Numbered from the stretch's first letter, positions 7,256 through 13,987 are shown. The stretch is 15,183 bases of DNA from Asanoa sp040654855 (GCF_040654855.1 NZ_JBFAIU010000181.1:1-15183); one strand, 5' to 3'. The notes: a model not told the origin generated them from the letters alone. Made by a program: numbers and translations.

Positions 7256-7940
7256 AACGCCGCGTCAGGCGGCGCGGCAAATCGCCGCCGCGACCCCGCC
7301 ACCGACCGCCTCACTCTTGCGGAAACGAGCCGCGCCAGGCGGCGCGGCGGCAACCACCGCCGCGACCGACAGCCTCGCTCTTGCGGACCCCGGCCGCGTC
7401 AGGCGGCGCGGCAACCACCGCCACGACCCGCCACCCGACGGCCTCACGCTCACCGGAACGAGCCACGCCAGGCGACGGAGCGGCAATCACCGCCACGACC
7501 GGAGACGTCGCTCTTGTCGGACTCGAGCCGGGTCACGCGGCGGGGCAACCACCGCCGCGACCTGCCACCCGACCGCCTCACGCCCACCGGAACGAGCCGC
7601 GCCAGGCGGCGAAGCGGCAATCACCGCCACGACCGGAGGCGTCGCTCTTGTCGGACTCGAGCCGGGTCACCCGGCGGGGCAACCACCGCCACGACCCGCC
7701 ACCGACCGCCTCACGCTCACGGAAACGAACCCGCGTCGGGCGGCGCGGCAACCGCCGCCACGCCCGCCACCGACGGCCTCACTCTCGCCGGAACGGGCCG
7801 CACCAGGGAGCGGCGCGCCAATCACCGCCACGGCCGACGACATCGCTCGTGTTCTCCGCTTTGCTCTGCATCCATATAGGCATCGATGCGTATATGGATG
7901 CAGAGCAAAGCGACTCGAGTCGGGTCAGGCGGCCCGGCGT
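7256..7940. repeat. Degenerate tandem-repeat array of two alternating unit types (period about 134 bp)
   Basis: This fills the gap between two convergent genes. Using the shared core CAAYCACCGCC as an anchor, I counted it (or its variants) at 7278, 7351, 7412, 7484, 7546, 7618, 7680, 7749 and 7819, with a decayed copy near 7938. Spacings are 73, 61, 72, 62, 72, 62, 69, 70 and 119. Two unit types alternate. Type A reads CTCACCGGAACGAGCC then GCGCCAGGCGGCG. Type B reads CGCTCTTGTCGGACTCGAG then CCGGGTCA. The best-conserved copies are A at 7484 and 7618, and B at 7546 and 7680. Units abut without unique spacers, so this is not CRISPR. Several carry short GC hairpins such as GCCGCGCC-AGGC-GGCGCGGC. 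Unit lengths are not multiples of 3 and no frame keeps a repeated peptide, so I consider it non-coding. Confidence 0.85.
7857..7912. repeat. 56-bp almost perfect palindrome inserted in a tandem-repeat unit
   Basis: The left arm 7857-7878 (begins CGCTTTGCTCTG, ends CCATATA) is the exact reverse complement of 7891-7912. Between them GCATCGATGC (7880-7889) is itself a perfect palindrome, flanked by one G/G mismatch (7879 and 7890). The element is far less GC-rich than its surroundings. It sits exactly before the ACTCGAG of a type-B unit, and the 119-bp anchor spacing here equals the usual 62 plus 57. It therefore looks like an inserted, possibly mobile, palindromic element. It also lies 13 bp past the stop of the convergent Cys-rich gene and could act as a terminator or RNA-stabilising hairpin. 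No transposase is present. Confidence 0.9.
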
Positions 7941-8128
7941 TGTTCCGGGGCTACGCCGCCCTTGCGGCTCGACCGTAGCCAGACCGTGACCGGGGCGATC
8001 ACCAGGGCCGTGCCGCAGCCCTCGCAGATCAGCTCCGGGCAGTCGCCCTCGTGGTCGTCGCAGGGTGGGGGTGCGAACGGCATCTCCGTGTCGCAGACGG
8101 CACAGGTGAGTTCCTCCTCGCCACGCAT
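7925..8128 (-). CDS. Small Cys-rich protein, probable zinc ribbon, function unknown
   Basis: A 67-aa protein with two CxxC pairs, C9-x2-C12 (TCAVCDTEM) and C35-x2-C38 (ICEGCGTAL), plus C23, H26 and C30 between them. The CxxC pairs are the usual layout of a small zinc ribbon; the middle residues could add or replace ligands. The C-terminal part (VIAPVTVWLRSSRKGG) is basic and has no obvious membrane segment. ATG 8128 has an excellent ribosome-binding site, AAAGGAG, 6 nt upstream, which argues for a real gene. It lies downstream of the qcrB terminator in the same direction, so it probably has its own promoter. Its last codons and TGA stop lie in a decayed copy of the tandem repeat, where the GGGTCA of a type-B unit supplies the stop. 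I do not recognise a named family. Confidence 0.75.
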   Translation of the reverse strand: MRGEEELTCAVCDTEMPFAPPPCDDHEGDCPELICEGCGTALVIAPVTVWLRSSRKGGVAPEQRRAA

Positions 8129-8235
8129 GGCGGCTCCTTTCGAAGAGCGGAAGAACGCTCATCACCACACAAGGGTCACGCTGCCACGCGGGCCCGTCGC
8201 ACCGTGGGAAGCGGGTCGGCGTGTCGCCAACACGG

Positions 8236-8273
8236 CGAAAGGCGAGGATCCCACCCGGGATCCTCGCCTTTCG
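8236..8273 (-). terminator. Strong hairpin terminator after qcrB
   Basis: A perfect 17-bp stem, CGAAAGGCGAGGATCCC paired with its reverse complement around the 4-nt loop ACCC, lies 12 bp past the qcrB stop. A clear T-run is missing, as is common for actinobacterial hairpin terminators. It ends the ctaE-qcrCAB operon and separates it from the Cys-rich gene. A second small hairpin (GTGT-cgcca-ACAC, about 8221-8233) follows. Confidence 0.8.
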
Positions 8274-8284
8274 ACAGGGATGAC

Positions 8285-9889
8285 TCAGTGCTTGGACTCG
8301 ATCTCCCGCCGCTCCGGGGCCGGCTCGATCGGCGGGTGGCCGGGCGAGACCGGGGCCTCGGCGGGCCGTTCGATCGGGCGGAAGAAGCCCTTCACCGCGG
8401 GCCCGAGGGCGCCGAGGCGGTTCATCTTCTTGGGGACGACCCAGCCCGCGTACTCCAGCTCCTCGTGGTCGTGGCCGAGCGGCTGGTGCACCTCGTAGAA
8501 CCGGCCGTCGGGGGCCCGGCGGATGATGCCGGTCTCGACACCGTGCGCGAGCACCTCGCGGTCGTGCTGCTGGAGGCCCAGGCAGATCCGGTAGGTGACG
8601 TAGTACGCGATCGGCGGCAGGAGCAGCAACCCGATCCGGCCCGCCCAGGTCATCGCGTTCAGGCTGATGTTGAACTTGTCGGCGATCACGTCGTTGCCGC
8701 CGGACAGCACCAGGACGATGAAGAACGCCACCGCCATCATGCCGAGCGCGGTGCGCTGGGGCACGTCGCGCGGGCGCTGCAGCAGGTTGTGGATCTTGTT
8801 GTCCTTGTTGAGGCGCGCCTCTATGAACGGATAGAGCAACGGGAACGTGGTCAGGAGGCCGGGCAGCACCACCGTCGGCCAGAAGATCGGCGGGATGACG
8901 TACCCGTTGCCTATGCCGATGTTGATCTGCCAGGCGGGCATCAACCGGGTCGAGCCGTCGAGGAACATGACGTACCAGTCGGGCTGGGACGCCGCCGACA
9001 CGACACCGGCCTCGTACGGACCGAACAGCCAGATCGGGTTGATCTGCATGACGCCGGCGAGCACCGCGATCACGCCGGCCACGGCCATGAAGAAGCCGGC
9101 CTGCTTGATCGTGTAGCGCGGGAAGAACCGCTCGCCGATCACGTTGTTGTTGGTCCGGCCGGGGCCGGGCCACTGTGTGTGCTTCTGCTTGAAGACCAGC
9201 GCCAGGTGCACGCTGATCAGCGCCACCAGGATGGCCGGGATCAGCAGGACGTGCACGATGAAGAACCGGCTGATGATGATCTCACCCGGGAACTCACCGT
9301 TGAAGATCGACGAGGTGAGCCAGGTGCCGATCAGCGGGATCGACAGCAGGATCGCCGAGGCGATCCGCAGGCCCGTGCCGGACAGCGCGTCGTCCGGGAG
9401 CGAGTAGCCGGTGAAGCCCTCGAGGAAGGCGACCCAGAACAGCAGGAAGCCGATGATCCAGTTGATCTCGCGAGGCTTGCGGAAGGCACCGGTGAAGAAG
9501 ATGCGCAGCATGTGCACGACGATCGCGGCCACGAAGACCAACGCCGCCCAGTGGTGCATCTGACGCATGATCAGACCGCCACGGACGTCGAACGACAGGT
9601 CGAGCGACGACGCGTACGCCGCCGACATGTGCACGCCACGCAGCGGCGCGTAGCTGCCGTCGTAGGTGACCTCCTTCAGCGATGGCTCGAAGAAGAGGGT
9701 CAGGAACGTGCCGGTCAGCAGCAGGACGATGAACGAGAACAGCGCGATCTCGCCCAGCAGGAAGGACCAGTGGTCGGGGAAGACCTTGTTGATGATGGAG
9801 CGCAGCGGGGTGGCTACGCCGACCCGGTCCTCGACCTCGTTGCCCGCTTTCGCGGGCAGGGTCTTCAGGTCAATCTTTCGGCGCTTCAC
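8285..9889 (-). CDS. qcrB: Cytochrome bc1 (bcc) complex, cytochrome b subunit
   Basis: The 534-aa membrane core of the menaquinol:cytochrome c reductase. It carries two b-type haems and both quinone sites, and passes electrons to the Rieske protein. Haem-ligand His pairs are visible in helix B (MHHWAALVFVAAIVVHM: H112/H113 and H126) and helix D (H213, H228). SQPDWY (about 301-306) is the actinobacterial form of the PEWY quinol-oxidation motif. Eight or more hydrophobic helices are present, from about 42-67 on. The long hydrophilic C-terminal tail (about 430-534) is typical of actinobacterial QcrB. GTG 9889 overlaps the qcrA stop in GTGA, and GGGAG lies 5 nt upstream, so translation is coupled. 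It is the last gene of the operon. Confidence 0.97.
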   Translation of the reverse strand: MKRRKIDLKTLPAKAGNEVEDRVGVATPLRSIINKVFPDHWSFLLGEIALFSFIVLLLTGTFLTLFFEPSLKEVTYDGSYAPLRGVHMSAAYASSLDLSFDVRGGLIMRQMHHWAALVFVAAIVVHMLRIFFTGAFRKPREINWIIGFLLFWVAFLEGFTGYSLPDDALSGTGLRIASAILLSIPLIGTWLTSSIFNGEFPGEIIISRFFIVHVLLIPAILVALISVHLALVFKQKHTQWPGPGRTNNNVIGERFFPRYTIKQAGFFMAVAGVIAVLAGVMQINPIWLFGPYEAGVVSAASQPDWYVMFLDGSTRLMPAWQINIGIGNGYVIPPIFWPTVVLPGLLTTFPLLYPFIEARLNKDNKIHNLLQRPRDVPQRTALGMMAVAFFIVLVLSGGNDVIADKFNISLNAMTWAGRIGLLLLPPIAYYVTYRICLGLQQHDREVLAHGVETGIIRRAPDGRFYEVHQPLGHDHEELEYAGWVVPKKMNRLGALGPAVKGFFRPIERPAEAPVSPGHPPIEPAPERREIESKH

Positions 9890-11022
9890 GGCCGCTCCCA
9901 GAAGTCAGGTCCGACGGTGGCCTGGTAGTCCGACTTCGCCACGAAGTATCCCTCGTCGTCCACGCCGAGCGGAAGCTGCGGAAGGCTCCGGCTCGCCGGG
10001 CCGAACACGGGCTTGGCGTTGTCGGTGATGAGGAACTGCGACTGGTGGCAGGGGCAGAGCAGCCGGTTCGTCTGCTGTTCGTAGAGGCTCGCCGGGCAGC
10101 CCGCGTGGGTGCAGATCTTCGAGAACGCGATGTAGTCGCCGTACATGAAGTCGGCGGTCGAGAACTTGTTGTGGCCGGTGCCCTTGACGTTGTTGGCCCG
10201 GGCCACGGCCGCGTCGTCGGACCGCAGGTGGATCAGCAGCGTCGGCGAGTCGGCGTGCGCGTTGGTGGCGCCACCCGGGATGCCGGGGAACACCGTCATC
10301 TGACCGCCGGCGCTCACGTCGGCCGGGCGGATCGGCGTGCCGTCGTCGCGGGTCAGCCGGACCAGCCGGGTGCCGCCGTTGGGCTCCGTGATCGGCGCCC
10401 AGCCGGTGGTGAACATCTGGTTGTCGGCGTGCGGGTTCTTGATCAGCCCACCGACGATCGGCGCGGCGACCACCACGGCGACCGGCGCGAGACCCGCCGC
10501 GGCCGCGAGGCCGAGCAGTGGCCGGCGCTTCACGCCCAGCTCCTCGACCATGTAGGCGAGGGTCTGTCCGACCGCCCGGCGGTCGCCCTCGGGGGCACCG
10601 CCGTCGTGCCGGTCCTGGATCGACACCTCGCGCGGCAGCAGCTTCTTGCCCCAGGTGAGGATCGCGAACGCGAGGAACAAGCAAGCGAGGCCGAGGGTCA
10701 CGCCGAGCAGCGGCGTGTACCACTTCATCAGCGTCTCGCCCTGCTTGAACCGCCACGGCCAGACGATGTAGAGGACCACGAACGCCGTGCCGAAGAGGCC
10801 GACGAGCAGGAACATCAGCGAGACCGTGCGGGTCATCCGCTTCTCGGTCTTCGAGCCGCGCTCGGGGAACTGCGGCTCGTAGTGGACGATCTCGACGCCG
10901 TCCTGGCGGGCGGCGGCCTTGACCTTCTCGAACCGGGTCGTACGCGGGTCGTCGTAGTCGATCTCCTCCGGAACGGGCGGCTGGTGGCCGTTGCCGTTGG
11001 ATCCGGTGGTCTGGACGGTCAT
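9886..11022 (-). CDS. qcrA: Cytochrome bc1 (bcc) complex, Rieske iron-sulfur subunit
   Basis: A 378-aa membrane-anchored protein that takes electrons from quinol at QcrB and passes them to the QcrC haems through a [2Fe-2S] cluster. From ATG 11022, the cluster motifs are CTHAGC (C304, H306, C309) and CPCH (C323, C325, H326). The Cys and His pairs bind iron; C309 and C325 are expected to form the usual disulfide. Three hydrophobic helices (about 65-87, 102-124 and 170-194) match the actinobacterial three-helix QcrA, which is longer than the single-helix mitochondrial type. The segment between cluster helix and anchor is long, also as in actinobacteria. ATG 11022 overlaps the qcrC stop in ATGA and has GGGGA just upstream. 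GTG 11040 would add six residues inside qcrC and is less likely. Confidence 0.96.
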   Translation of the reverse strand: MTVQTTGSNGNGHQPPVPEEIDYDDPRTTRFEKVKAAARQDGVEIVHYEPQFPERGSKTEKRMTRTVSLMFLLVGLFGTAFVVLYIVWPWRFKQGETLMKWYTPLLGVTLGLACLFLAFAILTWGKKLLPREVSIQDRHDGGAPEGDRRAVGQTLAYMVEELGVKRRPLLGLAAAAGLAPVAVVVAAPIVGGLIKNPHADNQMFTTGWAPITEPNGGTRLVRLTRDDGTPIRPADVSAGGQMTVFPGIPGGATNAHADSPTLLIHLRSDDAAVARANNVKGTGHNKFSTADFMYGDYIAFSKICTHAGCPASLYEQQTNRLLCPCHQSQFLITDNAKPVFGPASRSLPQLPLGVDDEGYFVAKSDYQATVGPDFWERP

Positions 11023-11849
11023 GACTTCCCCGCAATCCACAGTGCCGTGAAGATCAGCGCCGTAATGCCCACCACGAAGACCGCGAGGCCCTCGGTCGTC
11101 GGGCCGAGGCGGCCGAGGTTGAACCCACCCGGGTCACGGTCGGCCAGCGTCTCCTGGATGTAGGCGATCACGTCGCGCTTCTGGTCCGGGGTCAGCTGGT
11201 TGTCACCGAAGACCGGCATGTTCTGCGGTCCGGAGAGCATCGCACCCCAGATGACGCGGTCGTCGGTGTTGCTGAGCCGCGGCGCGAACTTGCCCGAGGA
11301 CAGCGCGCCGCCGCCACCGCCGAACGCGTGGCAGGACGAGCAGTTGAGCCGGAAGATCTGGCCACCCGCCGCGACGTCACCGCCCGAGTGCAGGTCGTTA
11401 CCCTCCGGGATCTGCGGGCCGCCGCCGAGTTCCTGCACGTACTGCGCGAGCTGGCGGGTCTGCTCCTCGTTGAACACCGGCGGCTTCTCGACCGCCTGGG
11501 CGCTCTGGGAGCCGAGCGGCATGCGGCCGGTGCTGACCTGGAAGTCGACCGAGGCGCCGCCGACGCCGATCAGGCTCGGGCCGCGGCCCTCGATGCCCTG
11601 TGCGTTCATGCCATGGCAGCTGATGCAGCTGTTGTCGAACAGCGCCTTGCCCTCCATGGCCGCCGGGGACAGGGGCGCGTCCTGCGCCGAGATCGCCGGG
11701 GCGAACGCGGTGTAGAGGCCGCCGGCGAGCACGAGGGCCGCGATCAACCGGGTCGCGGAGGCGATGCGGCGGCGGGCCTTGCTCCGCGGCACGGCGCGCC
11801 GCCTGCGCATCCGGGCGAGCAGACCGCCGGACCGGTGCGGAGATGTCAT
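11019..11849 (-). CDS. qcrC: Cytochrome bc1 (bcc) complex, dihaem cytochrome c subunit
   Basis: A 276-aa exported, membrane-anchored dihaem c-type cytochrome. In actinobacteria it replaces cytochrome c1 and carries electrons straight to the aa3 oxidase within a supercomplex. The two haem-attachment sites are CISCH (75-79) and CSSCH (170-174). Each domain carries a possible Met ligand (GRMPLG near 108-113; NMPVFG in the second). An Arg-rich N-terminus is followed by a hydrophobic segment (about 34-55), the signal or anchor. A C-terminal helix (about 252-273, GLAVFVVGITALIFTALW) anchors it to the membrane. ATG 11849 has AAGGA about 10 nt upstream. Its A is shared with the TGA of a possible micro-ORF (TGATG). 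The stop overlaps qcrA in ATGA. Confidence 0.97.
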   Translation of the reverse strand: MTSPHRSGGLLARMRRRRAVPRSKARRRIASATRLIAALVLAGGLYTAFAPAISAQDAPLSPAAMEGKALFDNSCISCHGMNAQGIEGRGPSLIGVGGASVDFQVSTGRMPLGSQSAQAVEKPPVFNEEQTRQLAQYVQELGGGPQIPEGNDLHSGGDVAAGGQIFRLNCSSCHAFGGGGGALSSGKFAPRLSNTDDRVIWGAMLSGPQNMPVFGDNQLTPDQKRDVIAYIQETLADRDPGGFNLGRLGPTTEGLAVFVVGITALIFTALWIAGKS

Positions 11850-11920
11850 CAGGCTTTGTCCTTCACGGGTGTGCGACCTTGTCCCTTTGACGACGTGGGG
11901 GTCGGAAACGTGACGCTCAT
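11849..11920 (-). CDS. Possible 23-codon micro-ORF between ctaE and qcrC
   Basis: An ATG lies 2 nt after the ctaE stop, and the frame runs 23 codons (MSVTFPTPTSSKGQGRTPVK then DKA) to a TGA that overlaps the qcrC ATG (TGATG). It fills the whole gap, so it could feed ribosomes into qcrC by termination-reinitiation. Against it: third-position GC is clearly lower than in the neighbours, there is no good ribosome-binding site, and the peptide resembles nothing I know. It may be a chance frame. Confidence 0.25.
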   Translation of the reverse strand: MSVTFPTPTSSKGQGRTPVKDKA

Positions 11921-11922
11921 GA

Positions 11923-12522
11923 TCACTGGAGACCGTAGATCATGAGGAAGAGGCCGATCCACACGACGTCGACGAAGTGCCAGTAGTACGACACGACGAT
12001 CGCCGAGGTCGCCTGCGCTGGGGTGAAGCGCCCCATCGTCGTCCGGATCATGTAGATGATGAAGGCGATGAGACCGCCGGTCACGTGCAGGCCGTGGAAG
12101 CCGGTGGTCAGGTAGAACATGGATCCGTAGCCGTCTGCGTTGATCTTCACACCTTCGCCGACCAGCGTGTGGTACTCGAAGAGCTGCCCGCAGAGGAACG
12201 TCAGGCCCATCAGGAACGTGATGGTGAACCAGCGCCGGAGCCCGAACACGTCACCGCGCTCGGCCGCGAACACACCCATCTGGCAGGTGATCGACGAGAG
12301 CACCAGGATGACCGTGAAGGTGGTCGCGTACGGCAGGTTGAGGTGGGGCGTGTGCTCCGCCCACAGCTCGGGCGCCGCGGCCCGGATCGAGAAGTACATC
12401 GCGAACAACGCCGCGAAGAACATCAGTTCGCTGGAGAGCCAGACGATGGTTCCCACCGAGACCATGTTTGGTCTCGTCAGGGAATGGATCCGGCTCTTGT
12501 CGATCGCTGGGGCCGCAGTCAC
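11923..12522 (-). CDS. ctaE: Cytochrome c oxidase subunit III (aa3-type)
   Basis: A 199-aa integral membrane subunit of the aa3 oxidase, which supports the catalytic subunit I (not in this window). It has five hydrophobic helices, the actinobacterial arrangement, compared with seven in mitochondrial subunit III. Family hallmarks are NMVSVGTIVWLSSELMFFAA near the start, the helix with GFHGLHVTGG, and the C-terminal SYYWHFVDVVWIGLF. GTG 12522 is chosen: AATAAT, a near-consensus -10, lies 6 nt upstream, and the protein then begins VTAAPAIDKSRIHSLTRPN as expected for the family. ATG 12591 would add 23 residues with atypical composition and would cover the promoter. It heads the leftward ctaE-qcrC-qcrA-qcrB operon, divergent from the CtaG-type assembly gene. 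Confidence 0.95.
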   Translation of the reverse strand: MTAAPAIDKSRIHSLTRPNMVSVGTIVWLSSELMFFAALFAMYFSIRAAAPELWAEHTPHLNLPYATTFTVILVLSSITCQMGVFAAERGDVFGLRRWFTITFLMGLTFLCGQLFEYHTLVGEGVKINADGYGSMFYLTTGFHGLHVTGGLIAFIIYMIRTTMGRFTPAQATSAIVVSYYWHFVDVVWIGLFLMIYGLQ

Positions 12523-12625
12523 GCGGTCATTATTGCGCTCGACCACCGAAGACGATCGCGGGGGTGCGTTCGGCGCGCCGCGGCCCGGCAAATGCCGCCA
12601 ACCTACCCGGGACTAACCTGGCTGC
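12523..12625. promoter_or_regulatory. Divergent leaderless promoters of ctaE (leftward) and the CtaG-type gene (rightward)
   Basis: On the minus strand AATAAT (12529-12534) is followed after GACCGC by the ctaE GTG at 12522. On the plus strand TAACCT (12614-12619) is followed after 6 nt by GTG 12626. Neither start has a Shine-Dalgarno sequence. The two -10 elements are about 80 bp apart, so a regulator bound between them could act on both units. I see no convincing -35 or operator repeat. Confidence 0.55.
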
Positions 12626-13552
12626 GTGGTCCTGGCAGAAACGACGCCTCCGCCGTTCAGCATCGCGAGCGTGTTCACCGAGATCCGGCTCGACAGCTGG
12701 CTCACGGTGCTGCTCGTCGTCGCGGCCGGCCTCTACCTGTACGGCGTGCACCGGTTGCGGCTGCGCGGTGACCGCTGGCCGGTCTCCCGCACCGTGTTCT
12801 TCCTGGTCCCGGGCCTCGGCGGTATCGCCTCGGTCACGGTCAGTGGCCTCCACGCGTACGACACGACGTTGCTCTCCGTCCACATGGTGCAACACATGGT
12901 GCTCTCCATGGTCGCGCCCATCTTCCTGGCCCTGGGCGCGCCGATGACGCTGGCGCTGCGCACGCTGCACGGCGCGCCACGGCGCCGGCTGCTCGCGGTG
13001 GTGCACAGCCGGGTCGCGAAGGTGCTCACCTTCCCGCTGGTGGCGTTCGGCCTGTTCGTGGCCACGCCGTTCGCCCTCTACTTCACCGGGCTCTACGAGC
13101 AGACCCTGCGGCACGAGTGGCTGCACGAGCTGACCCACGCCCACTTCATCGCGGTCGGCTGCCTGTTCTTCTGGCCGCTGCTCGGCCTCGACCCGCTGCC
13201 CGGCCGCTGGCCGTACCCGGCGCGCGCCCTGCTGATGCTGCTCTCCGTGCCGTTCCACACGGTGCTGGGCCTGACCATCATGCAGAGCAAGACGCTGCTC
13301 GGCGGCGACTGGTACCCGTCGCTGGCGCTGTCCTGGGCCAACCCGTTCGACGACCAGAAGGTGGCCGGCGGGATCCTCTGGGCGGGCGGCGAGTTCGTCA
13401 GTGTGACGATGATCGCGGTGCTGGTGGTGCAGTGGATCAAAGCCTCCGAGCGGGAGGCGCGCCGGATCGACCGCGAGCTGGATCGGCAGGAGGCCCGGGA
13501 GCGGGCTCAAGATCAAAACGACGCGACGGTACGATCGGCGGCGCGCGACTAA
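12626..13552 (+). CDS. ctaG: Cytochrome c oxidase assembly protein, CtaG/Caa3 type
   Basis: A 308-aa polytopic membrane protein of the Bacillus-type CtaG family (caa3 assembly factor, distinct from Cox11), thought to help copper insertion into cytochrome oxidase. About seven hydrophobic helices start at residue 24. His-rich motifs typical of the family include HAYDTTLLSVHMVQHM (H76, H86, H90) and HELTHAHF (H167, H171, H173), which may bind metal. A late TPFALYFTGLYE and the segment with NPFDDQKVAGGILW are further family signatures. The hydrophilic tail (about 275-308) is rich in Arg and Glu and faces the cytoplasm by prediction. GTG 12626 has TAACCT 6 nt upstream and no ribosome-binding site. 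Being divergent from ctaE supports a role in aa3 oxidase biogenesis. Confidence 0.92.
   Translation: MVLAETTPPPFSIASVFTEIRLDSWLTVLLVVAAGLYLYGVHRLRLRGDRWPVSRTVFFLVPGLGGIASVTVSGLHAYDTTLLSVHMVQHMVLSMVAPIFLALGAPMTLALRTLHGAPRRRLLAVVHSRVAKVLTFPLVAFGLFVATPFALYFTGLYEQTLRHEWLHELTHAHFIAVGCLFFWPLLGLDPLPGRWPYPARALLMLLSVPFHTVLGLTIMQSKTLLGGDWYPSLALSWANPFDDQKVAGGILWAGGEFVSVTMIAVLVVQWIKASEREARRIDRELDRQEARERAQDQNDATVRSAARD
13530..13535 (+). promoter_or_regulatory. Possible -10 element for the receiver-protein gene
   Basis: TACGAT fits TAnnnT and lies inside the last codons of the CtaG-type gene, 35 nt before ATG 13571. The matching -35 position (TCAAGA) is poor. Co-transcription from the CtaG promoter is equally possible. 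Confidence 0.25.
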
Positions 13553-13570
13553 CCACGTGGGAGCCTTTCG

Positions 13571-13987
13571 ATGACCGACCGCACGTACACCGTCCTGCTC
13601 TACAGCGACGACCCCAAGGTGCGCGACCGGATGCGCCTGGCCGTGGGCACCCGACCGGCCGCCGACCTCGAGGTCGAGTTCGTCGAGGCCGACGACTACG
13701 ACGCCTGCGTACGCCTGGTCGACGACTACGAGATCGACCTGATGCTGCTCGACGGTGAGGCCACGCCGGCCGGCGGGCTGGGCCTGGCCCGGCAGATCAA
13801 GGACGACCGCCCGAACGCCGCCCCGCCGGTCTGCGTGGTGCTGGCCCGGGCCGCCGATCGCTGGCTGGCCGCCTACGCGCAGGTCGAGGGCACCCTGATG
13901 TACCCGCTCGACCCGATCGAGACCGGCCGCACCGTCGCGGCGATGCTCCGCTCGTACGCCAGCGGCGGTCCGGTCACCACCGCCTGA
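13571..13987 (+). CDS. Stand-alone response-regulator receiver-like protein, atypical
   Basis: A 138-aa single-domain protein with the receiver fold. TVLLYSDDP gives the acidic pair D13/D14, and IDLMLLDGE gives D61 at the phospho-acceptor position. Two switch residues usually needed for phosphorylation signalling look replaced: the Thr/Ser after strand 4 is Ala (VCVVLARA, about A92), and the Lys of the KP motif is Tyr (MYPLDP, Y111). There is no DNA-binding output domain. It may thus be a constitutive or protein-interaction module instead of a classic switch; this is inference. A GGGAG ribosome-binding site 8 nt upstream supports ATG 13571. It lies 18 nt after the CtaG-type gene and 41 nt before trpD. 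No sensor kinase is in the window. Confidence 0.88.
   Translation: MTDRTYTVLLYSDDPKVRDRMRLAVGTRPAADLEVEFVEADDYDACVRLVDDYEIDLMLLDGEATPAGGLGLARQIKDDRPNAAPPVCVVLARAADRWLAAYAQVEGTLMYPLDPIETGRTVAAMLRSYASGGPVTTA

Noticed and set aside
7256..7940. CRISPR array or integron attC cluster
   Set aside because: Units abut and are themselves degenerate, with no constant repeat separated by unique spacers. No cas or integrase genes and no attC core sites or cassettes are seen.
7317..8498. Long plus-strand open frame of 393 codons through the repeat array
   Set aside because: It reads through non-coding repeats whose unit lengths shift the frame, then through the antisense of the Cys-rich gene and qcrB. 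The peptide is low in complexity and has no consistent repeat; it is a GC-rich shadow.
8051..9928. Plus-strand open frame of 625 codons across qcrB
   Set aside because: It is antisense to qcrB, rich in Arg, Asp, Gln and Val, and has no family features.
11923..12591. Longer ctaE from ATG 12591
   Set aside because: The extra 23 residues are not like the family N-terminus and would cover a near-consensus -10 (AATAAT) placed 6 nt before GTG 12522.
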